Positions 57,451 to 64,000 of a DNA stretch of 64,000 bases are shown here, piece by piece. The position numbers and the translations under genes were made by a program. This DNA is from Clitopilus passeckerianus (Eukaryota; Basidiomycota; Agaricomycetes; Agaricales; Entolomataceae). How positions within the stretch are numbered: position 1 is the stretch's first letter; each line of letters begins with the position of its first letter. The notes under the pieces are model-generated. The model ran no database searches. It saw nothing but the letters and a program-made list of their open reading frames with translations, and was not told the origin of the DNA. The stretch spans positions 806,001-870,000 of the forward strand of contig CALYLX010000082.1 in assembly GCA_944990035.1 (NCBI GenBank), read 5' to 3'.

Positions 57451-60400
57451 TCAAACAGCTCCTTTGGAAAGCAACAATTCTACGACACCAGTGAATCCGG
57501 CCTCCCTTGCATAGTGAAGTGGTGTCCTCTCTTCATTGTCTGCGAGATCGACGTCGACGTCATCCCGTGTAAGCAAAAGTTGGACGATAGTAAGGGACTC
57601 AAGCTCCGACTTCTTCTCTCCAACACGTGGTGCCGTTTCCCAATCGGCCGCCCTCGATAAAGGAGTTCGCCCTGCATGATCCTGGGAGTTAACCTTCAGG
57701 CTAGGTTGCTCCAGTAGCAGTGCAAGGAGAGAACTGTGTCCGTTGCAAGCCGCGCAAGATAGAGGTGTGTCGCCATCAGCATCTTGAGCATTCACGTCCA
57801 CACCTCCGTGCGCAAGCAGCATCTGTGCGATAGATTCATGACCACTTTCGGCTGCGAGAAAGAGCGGCGTAGTGTCATGACTATTCTTGAGGTCAGGGTT
57901 AACGAGAGGCTGTTGGAGTAGCAGTCGGACGGGCGACTCGGACCTTTGTTGGACTCCCTGAAGGAGGATCGGATCGTCTGGGAGCATGATGTTGCAGTTG
58001 GCTCCGTGCTCGAGTAATAGTCTTGCCATGGGTTCGTTGTCCTGGTACACTGCATACGCGAGAGGTGGGTTCCCCAACCAATCTCTTCTGTCGATATCGG
58101 CACTCCCCTGTCCAAGAAGCAGTTGAGCCAGGTGCATGCATACAAGAGGGTTGTGCCGCGATGTGAATCCGGTACGGTTGAGATGCTTGAGCTAGGAATG
58201 TCTCCCGAAGGGGTGCCCAGTGCGGGAGCATTGTAAACCCTCTCAGCCCACCAGTTCAATACGACTTGCATGACAGGGTCGTTCTTATTCCCGTCTGCGA
58301 AAGAGAAGAGATTCGATCGTCCGCGAGTCTGAGGAATATCGGTGATTTCACCTAATAACGCGGAGAGCATTGGAATGTCGCCGTTGTGCGCCGCGTAGAA
58401 TATGGGGACATTTTGGATATCGAGGCTAGTGTTATCGAGGCGCTCGTTGGGTTCCCAGTCCCAGGTCTTGGCAGCCATCTCCAGAATGATGTACTCTAGC
58501 CATATACGGATTGCGATGCTCTCAATCTCGAGACCTGAAATTTCATGGAATAAGATCGAATGATCTTGTTTCCAGGCATGGGTCATCCAGTGCTTTGCAG
58601 CATAGACATACCCCGATCTTGTAGATTGGGTTTGTTCTATGTCGAGGCGTATGGTGTCGTAGACACATGGAAGATGTAGTGAATCTAGGCATGTTCTGGT
58701 AATCTGTGAATCAGCGTCAGGAAAATAGTGATTTCTCTCCCTGATGAAATATTCCTGAGCTGTGAAGTCTGCAAAATGAAAATTTCAGAATGGGATAAAG
58801 TAGTGGACGGGTGGGCATCCTTACGCACGAAGACCACGCAATTGTGCTCAACTACGGCAAGTCCTGCACACAAGGAGGTGATAATCGGAAGAGGTGTGGT
58901 GTAATCATCAAGGTTTGATATTCCGGGTTTGAAAGCGAGCGCATGTTGAAGTTCTTCAACTTCCAATGGGCGAATGCTGCAGGTGATCCACATGAGAATT
59001 TTCAAGGCTAGTTGCCTATCATCTTCTGAGTAAGCCCCTATGTGGTGCATAACCCTTCGGTAAGTTTCGTCGATTTGCTGGGGGAGAGCTTGCAGCGCAT
59101 CTCTCAGCTCTCCCGGGTTCCGATACTTTCTCAAGGAATTCATGTGTAGTTCGGCCATGAGGAACCTGATTGGGCTCATCAGAATGTAAAGGACACCAAA
59201 TATCATAACATTCACCGTACCTTTCTTTGGCGGCAGCCAGAATACTTTCGATAACTTCTTGAGCCAAGGCTTCCGAAAGCTTGAATCGGAGGTCACCAGA
59301 ACTGATCCGGGTCTGGAGATAGTTAACCACATCCTCCTCATTGGCGACAATTTCGCATCTAATGGCTTGAAGTTCCCTGAACATGTTCTCCGTGTCACCT
59401 AGGATGCGCGATGTGATAAACAACTTGATATTAGTTCCAAGAGACAGAATCGTCTGCAGTAGGGTCTCGATGGCGGCATCATTGTATTGGTCCATTGGCG
59501 TGTATTCGTCAAGGGCGTCCAGGACAACAAAACAACCCTGGAACTTATGAACAGCAATACTAAGCTGACATTGGAGCTCAGTTGTTGTTGGTTTAGACTG
59601 GTACTTGAAAGAACCATACAGGGCTTCAAAGGGAGAAGTCGCTTTGGCTTGTCGACAAGCCTCGTGCATCTGCCTAGCCAAAGCCTCGATCATGGACGAC
59701 AAGCTCTGTTTATCCCGAAGCTTGTAGTTGAAGTAGATGAAAAGGACAGGTACAAAGCTCCCGTAGGATTGGAGGAGATGTAGGTGATTGACCATCGCCG
59801 AGCTTAAAGGCAAGAGTTTAGGAGGCCGGTTCTGGCCAAAGTAAATTATGGACTCACGCCATGACAGTTTTGCCCACGCCAGCTAGTAAACAGTGGGTTA
59901 AGAGAGATATGCGAATGGTAAAGAAGAGGACCCACGAATGCCGGGACACCATAGAATCCGCTCTTCCGGGACTGTCAGCCATTTCTGCACCTCCTCTGTT
60001 TCAATGAACCAGTTTCCGGTCTCTTTCGCACGCCTTTCGAAGATCTCATCATGGGTAACTCGATAGTTCAAAGGCGAGAGCCATTGCATTATCTTTTCAT
60101 CTTCATCACCTGCACGGGACTGTATGAGGATAGGCAATCTGATGTCTTGGAATGACATTGCTTACTCAAAACTGATGGGTAGTGTTAATGCACAAGCGTC
60201 ATGATGAAAAGGAATTGAGCACGTACTGTAATTCTGGTAAATATTAAGATCTCCAGTATCTGCCTTGAAGTTCGAGTCTCGGATAATGTAGTTTCTACTA
60301 TGAGGCTCCATGTTGTCGATGTGTCCAGCTTGTTTCGTGTCGGACTCATCAAACTCAGCTAGAGTAGCTTTATTCAAGGTGCTCTGCTGAGGACTAGAAG

Positions 60401-60874
60401 CCGAAGGAAACCTACCTGTTAGTACTTCCACACCCGAGCGCAGTTTCTCTGAAGAGGCTAGATCAGCATACGGAAAGAAAGTGCGTATGAGATATATGCG
60501 GACACACCAGGCAAAAGCTAAAAGGAACCAACTTCCCAACAATCCAAGAAAAGAGCACGGAGTTCAATGTCGCGCAAAATTTCTCTTGATATGGAAGCAT
60601 AGTGCGCTTTTCCATTGCCTAAGTTCTCGTACTTTCTCTGTAGTAAGACTTCTAAAACAGCTGCTTCTGCAGCAGGTTGAAATGCGGATGGCGTGGCCTT
60701 GTATGAAGCCCAGGAATACTTATCAAGGATCATCTTGTCCTGCTCGATTTCCGCATTCTTAGGCAGATCATCATTTGTTTTTTTGGTGGGCTGTAGTGTT
60801 CGGCGATTTGAGTAAGAGTCATAGGGTGTTGTTTTCCGGGCGGCAAATGCACTGTTCAGGACATCTTTAGGCAT
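57451..60874 (-). CDS. NACHT-ankyrin NLR protein (ankyrin block out of frame)
   Basis: Exons in one frame: 60874-60541, 60457-60416, 60358-60227, 60109-59936, 59882-59858, 59802-59221, 59165-58825 and 58768-57792. This reads 868 aa with an unrelated tail after 58145. Residues 1-169 are an N-terminal region of unknown fold, ending in HSRNYIIRDSNFKADTGDLN, the usual lead-in to basidiomycete NACHT proteins. NACHT motifs follow: WCPGIPGVGKTVMA (P-loop about 228-235), CFVVLDALDEY (Walker B about 325) and IKLFITSRI. A winged-helix-like part ends in VHFTAQEYFIRE (about 542). Ankyrin repeats (HDTTPLFLAAESGHESIAQM, NEERTPLHYAREAGFTGVVE) lie in another frame, 58137-57451, without stops. The junction at about 58137-58150 loses around 8 residues of one repeat, so a small deletion probably broke the frame. 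Fungal NLRs sense non-self signals through such repeats. Confidence 0.78.
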
Positions 60875-61090
60875 GTGTCATAGATTGCACTAAGGGGGTT
60901 CGACAGGGGGTGCAGTCTAGATGAGATGAGGATTCCTCTCGGTCCGTTTATGACCTGGCATACAAGTTCTTAAGTGGCAAACGTGTAGCAGCACAGTGTG
61001 TCAACCGCATAGGTCCCTAAACAGGAACAGAGGCAAGTGGTGGTTCTAGCGGTGTGGTTCTCACGCACCTGAGGCTTAGAGGACCGTGAT
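60875..61090. promoter_or_regulatory. Divergent promoter region of the NLR gene and ORC2
   Basis: Only 216 bp separate the two predicted start codons. A core such as CTTAAGTGGCAAACG near 60970 was seen, but no TATA box was recognised. Confidence 0.5.
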
Positions 61091-62575
61091 ATGCGCGACT
61101 TCCGCCTCACCGACGAGATCCCAATCGATGATAGCGACGAAGACCAATACCCCCCGTCCGACGAAGGCGAAGAGGATTCCGGTGCGGATGAATTCGTAGA
61201 ACATCTTTCACCAACGAAAGCACGTCGGACCACCAAGGATGCTGCCTCCTCCGGCCAAGGGCCAACGCCAGGAATCATCGTCCAGACTGCTTTCGATGCG
61301 TACTTCACGCAGATGTCAACGCGATCTCAGACGTCTTCTAACGTGTTCACAACTTTGGTTGAGCCTTTGACAGCGGAGGAATACACTGAAGGCATCAAAC
61401 TTGCCACAGCTCCAGGAGCTACAATCCCCCCACTGAAAACACGGCTCAAAGCATCGGATGAGCTCCCAAAGCTCTTTTCGCGCTTTATGCTAGAGCTTGA
61501 GGAGGGCTTTAATATCCTTTCCTATGGATACGGCTCTAAAAGACGCGTCTTGAACCAATTCGCAACTAGCTATTGTGCCCGAAAGGGCCATGTAGTCGTG
61601 GCGAATGGGTTTCACCCCGATTTTACACTCAAGGATCTGTTGAACTCTATAGAGAGCACCGTACCACAGATCTCGGCCTCGACATCTTCATCTGCATCCG
61701 GCGGAAACACAGTGGAAGCGCAGGCCAAGCGGATACGTGATTATTTTTCTCCGAAAGAGACCACGACTACTTCATCCAGATCACCCAAGGCCAAACCAAA
61801 AAAGGAGCCACATCTATTCCTAATCATTCACAACGTAGATGCCGCCCAACTACGAAACTCTCGTGCAAAAGCGTGTTTATCTCTCCTCGCCCTTACCCCA
61901 AATATCCACATCGTCGCTTCCGTTGACCATATCAACTCTCCCCTCATCTGGTCTACCTCAGAATCCTCAGCCCGCAAACCAGACGCGAGCCTCTCGGAAG
62001 GCCCCTCGTCAGCTACTGGTGACGACTCTAACAACCCCTCCACTTCCTCCAGAGCGGGCTTCGCCTGGCTCTGGCATGATCTGACAACCCTGGAGCCATA
62101 CGACCACGAATTAGCATTCGTTGACAGGTCGTCCCTCTCCAGCGCCCACGGAGGTGGTCTACGCAAGAGAATCGATACATCCCAACTCACCCAAGGAGGC
62201 GCAAACATGACAGAAACCGCAGCCCTACACATCCTAGCCTCGGTGACCGCGAAAGCGCAGAAGCTGTTCTCGCTAGTGGGCAACCGGCAGCTAGAAGCCA
62301 TCGAGGAGGAGGCAGCAAGTGGCACGTCAGGCGGGGCAGAGAGCGATAGAGATCTCCAGCGATTTGCAATTGCCTACGACGCGTTGTTCATTCTCGCAAG
62401 AGACAACTTCGTTGCGACCAACGATACCTCTCTGCGGTCGTTGTTGGGCGAATTCAGAGATCACGGCTTGATCATGTCTGCTCAGAGTGCAGCTGGTGCA
62501 GGAGAAATGCTCTGGATACCGCTAAGGAAGGAGCGGCTGGGGAGTGTATTACGGACACTACAGACAGATACATGA
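61091..62575 (+). CDS. ORC2: Origin recognition complex subunit 2, 494 aa
   Basis: A single uninterrupted exon starts at MRDFRLTDEIPIDDSDED. The N-terminal 80 residues are acidic and disordered. The ORC2 core follows: FDAYFTQMSTRSQTSSNVFT, LFSRFMLELEEGFNILSYGY, GSKRRVLNQFA, GHVVVANGFHPDFTLKDLL, LFLIIHNVDAAQLRN, LLALTPNIHIVASVDHINSP, FAWLWHDLTTLEPYDHE, and a C-terminal winged helix (YDALFILARDNFVATNDTSL, LLGEFRDHGLIMS, WIPLRKERLGSVL). ORC2 lacks a full Walker motif, as is normal for this subunit; GYGSKRRVL sits at the P-loop position. It acts in the nucleus to mark replication origins. A Ser-rich insert of about 60 residues interrupts the AAA-like part (about 200-245). Being intronless is unusual in this window. 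Confidence 0.94.
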   Translation: MRDFRLTDEIPIDDSDEDQYPPSDEGEEDSGADEFVEHLSPTKARRTTKDAASSGQGPTPGIIVQTAFDAYFTQMSTRSQTSSNVFTTLVEPLTAEEYTEGIKLATAPGATIPPLKTRLKASDELPKLFSRFMLELEEGFNILSYGYGSKRRVLNQFATSYCARKGHVVVANGFHPDFTLKDLLNSIESTVPQISASTSSSASGGNTVEAQAKRIRDYFSPKETTTTSSRSPKAKPKKEPHLFLIIHNVDAAQLRNSRAKACLSLLALTPNIHIVASVDHINSPLIWSTSESSARKPDASLSEGPSSATGDDSNNPSTSSRAGFAWLWHDLTTLEPYDHELAFVDRSSLSSAHGGGLRKRIDTSQLTQGGANMTETAALHILASVTAKAQKLFSLVGNRQLEAIEEEAASGTSGGAESDRDLQRFAIAYDALFILARDNFVATNDTSLRSLLGEFRDHGLIMSAQSAAGAGEMLWIPLRKERLGSVLRTLQTDT

Positions 62576-63112
62576 GGTGGGGGTGGTGAATGATGGGATT
62601 AGTCCACAAGTTACAACCCGTAAAATTTGGAAGAGTTGGTGATACGTAGCGTATAGATGTCAACATTGGAGAGTATTGGCCCATGGAAAAGTCGATAGCT
62701 AGGTAGGAGGAAACAGGTACTGGTACTACTACAGTATACGACAATAGTATACATCATAGCTTCATAGCTGGTGATCTAACGTTACAGTGGATAGAACGAC
62801 AATGGTGCGATGAATCAATGACGGAATAGAGACAGGAATGGAAGATGGTGCGAGGTAATAATTGAAAGATGCGGAGATAAGAAATGGGTAAGGCACCCAG
62901 GGACAAGAAAGAAGAAAGGTAGGATGCCAGGCGATATGAACAATGAAAGTAGACAGGTAAGGCAAGAGAGAATGTTGGAAAGCGTGATAGCGTAGATCAA
63001 AGAGGAAAGGAGTAATACAGTACCTAGTTATATACATTTGTGCATCAAATGAGGAGAAGAAAGCTTCAGCTCAGCTCTGTTGAGTGAGCAATCTTTGAGA
63101 AGAGTACGGAGT
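62576..63112. other. Convergent intergenic region
   Basis: 3' flanks of ORC2 and of the right-edge gene. Purine-rich on the plus strand (AGAAAGAAGAAAGG); no gene recognised. Confidence 0.5.
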
Positions 63113-64000
63113 TCAAAGTCGATTGGTGTACTCCTTGTAAAGGGCATCAACGAATGCCTTGTCGGTCTGCACACATCCTTCGTAAGTCAAGAGTCTAAAA
63201 GATGACAAGAAAATACTGACGTGGATCAAAGTCAACACCTCCCGGACAAACTCGTTCTTCTCCATGGCAGGCTGAGTGGATCGCTGGGCGACAGTGGATA
63301 TGATACTCTCCCTGACCACCTCCTTATGATCTTTAGGCGCATGGTCATGAACAGCCCCTGGTGCGTGCCCGTTAATGGCGGCAATCTTCTTCCTCAAATC
63401 CATAGGGGAGGGATGATGGTGGGAAGCTTGACCAACAGGAGATCCGCGGGAGTCGACTCCGCCACGAGCTCCAACGAGTGAAAGGGGAGTAATAGCTGCT
63501 CGAGGGGACATCACGGGGGCAAGGACAGGCGACGGGCATGGTGATGGAGTAGCAGGCGGCGGGATGGCTGGGAAGTCGACATCCTTGTCAGGGTCCGAGC
63601 GGACATTGTCATAGGCAGCGGCAGGAGCAGAGCCTCGGGCAGAAGAGTTTGCAACAGGCGCAGGCGCAGGTGAGTCCCATCCTGCTTCAATCTCCTGACG
63701 AATTCTTGCCTGCTCCGCAGCACGCTCCTTCTTGGTTCGCCTCCTGTTGGGTTTCTCCTTAGCTTTTCCTGGAGTGTTCCCGTTCACAGGTGCTGCCGCT
63801 CCAGAAGAGCTGCTACCATTACGGTAATGCTGGCCACCTCTTCCATTGCGAGCGGCCTTATTGAAGGCTTCTGGGTCACTTAATGCGCTGGTGTCGTTGA
63901 AGTCGAGTTCAATGATGTCATCCGAGCTGTCTTGCTGTGAGGTTTGGGCTTGAGCATTGGCATCATTGCGAGAATAAGGCCAAAGTTCAGAATCGGGTTC
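63113..64000 (-). CDS. Probable Dcp1-like decapping protein, C-terminal part (truncated by window edge)
   Basis: The frame is open from the right edge to a donor at 63220 (GTCAGT), a 54-nt intron, then exon 63166-63113 ending in a TGA. The readable part, about 277 aa, is low complexity: acidic/Ser at the right (DDIIELDFNDTSAL), a basic helix KPNRRRTKKERAAEQARIRQ, a Pro/Ala-rich linker and, across the intron, EFVREVLTLIHTDKAFVDAL then YKEYTNRL. That final helix resembles the C-terminal oligomerisation helix of Dcp1 proteins, which activate mRNA decapping by Dcp2. The diagnostic EVH1 domain would lie outside the window, so the assignment is tentative. Confidence 0.6.
   Translation of the reverse strand, partial: EPDSELWPYSRNDANAQAQTSQQDSSDDIIELDFNDTSALSDPEAFNKAARNGRGGQHYRNGSSSSGAAAPVNGNTPGKAKEKPNRRRTKKERAAEQARIRQEIEAGWDSPAPAPVANSSARGSAPAAAYDNVRSDPDKDVDFPAIPPPATPSPCPSPVLAPVMSPRAAITPLSLVGARGGVDSRGSPVGQASHHHPSPMDLRKKIAAINGHAPGAVHDHAPKDHKEVVRESIISTVAQRSTQPAMEKNEFVREVLTLIHVSIFLSSFRLLTYEGCVQTDKAFVDALYKEYTNRL

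Noticed and set aside
1..64000. CRISPR arrays, bacterial operons, phage or plasmid features
   Set aside because: Spliceosomal introns and eukaryotic gene families throughout; no regularly spaced identical repeats.

Overview
The window looks like nuclear DNA of a filamentous basidiomycete, most likely an Agaricomycete. Nearly every gene is cut by short GT-AG introns of about 45-65 nt. The housekeeping genes are eukaryotic (PRP3, ORC2, mitochondrial L16, an IKS1-type kinase). Accessory families fit mushroom-forming fungi: Y3-like glycan-binding secreted proteins, BTB proteins, NACHT-ankyrin NLRs and lineage-type 7TM proteins. Many genes do not appear as long ORFs and were joined exon by exon from splice signals and reading phase, so exon coordinates are manual predictions. 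No tRNA, rRNA, CRISPR array or intact transposon was recognised.

Layout. 1-840: a truncated coiled-coil protein (minus). 0.9-4.9 kb: gene-poor, with decayed membrane-protein fragments. 4.9-8.7 kb: a 1236-aa low-complexity acidic/Gln-rich protein. 9.4-9.8 kb: a 63-aa PMP3-type proteolipid in five exons. 10.3-11.3 kb: a 7TM protein with signal peptide. 11.7-19.0 kb: three tandem segmental duplications, each with a TATA box and a Y3-like secreted glycan-binding protein. 19.1-21.8 kb: IKS1-type kinase with two C-terminal membrane segments. 22.0-23.4 kb: eight-exon 7TM gene. 23.4-26.5 kb: sparse, with an imperfect direct repeat. 26.5-28.5 kb: glomulin/YAP1-binding family protein. 28.6-33.3 kb: two more 7TM loci flanking a protein with two BTB modules. 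35.0-36.9 kb: NCS1 purine-cytosine permease. 37.3-38.7 kb: IucB-like siderophore acyltransferase. 39.1-42.6 kb: two poorly known proteins, one with an NFKBIL1-like J-type C-terminus. 43.2-43.9 kb: a 144-aa orphan.

45.4-60.9 kb is an accessory stretch mixed with housekeeping genes: a decayed NACHT-ankyrin copy; two head-to-head HNH-like paralogues, one of which has lost its distal histidines; a 71-aa secreted cystine-knot-like peptide; and a Cys-rich/NADAR-domain protein. PRP3 and MRPL16 follow, then a fuller NACHT-ankyrin NLR whose ankyrin block is out of frame. ORC2 (61.1-62.6 kb) is divergent from the NLR across 216 bp. The right edge carries the 3' end of a probable Dcp1-like gene.

How they fit together. 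The housekeeping genes are unrelated single-gene functions. The accessory genes (NLR and relic, HNH pair, NADAR, small Cys-rich peptide, lectin triplet, BTB, 7TM families) are classes that expand and decay quickly in Agaricomycetes and are plausibly used in self/non-self or environmental sensing. That joint role is an inference from gene content and position only.
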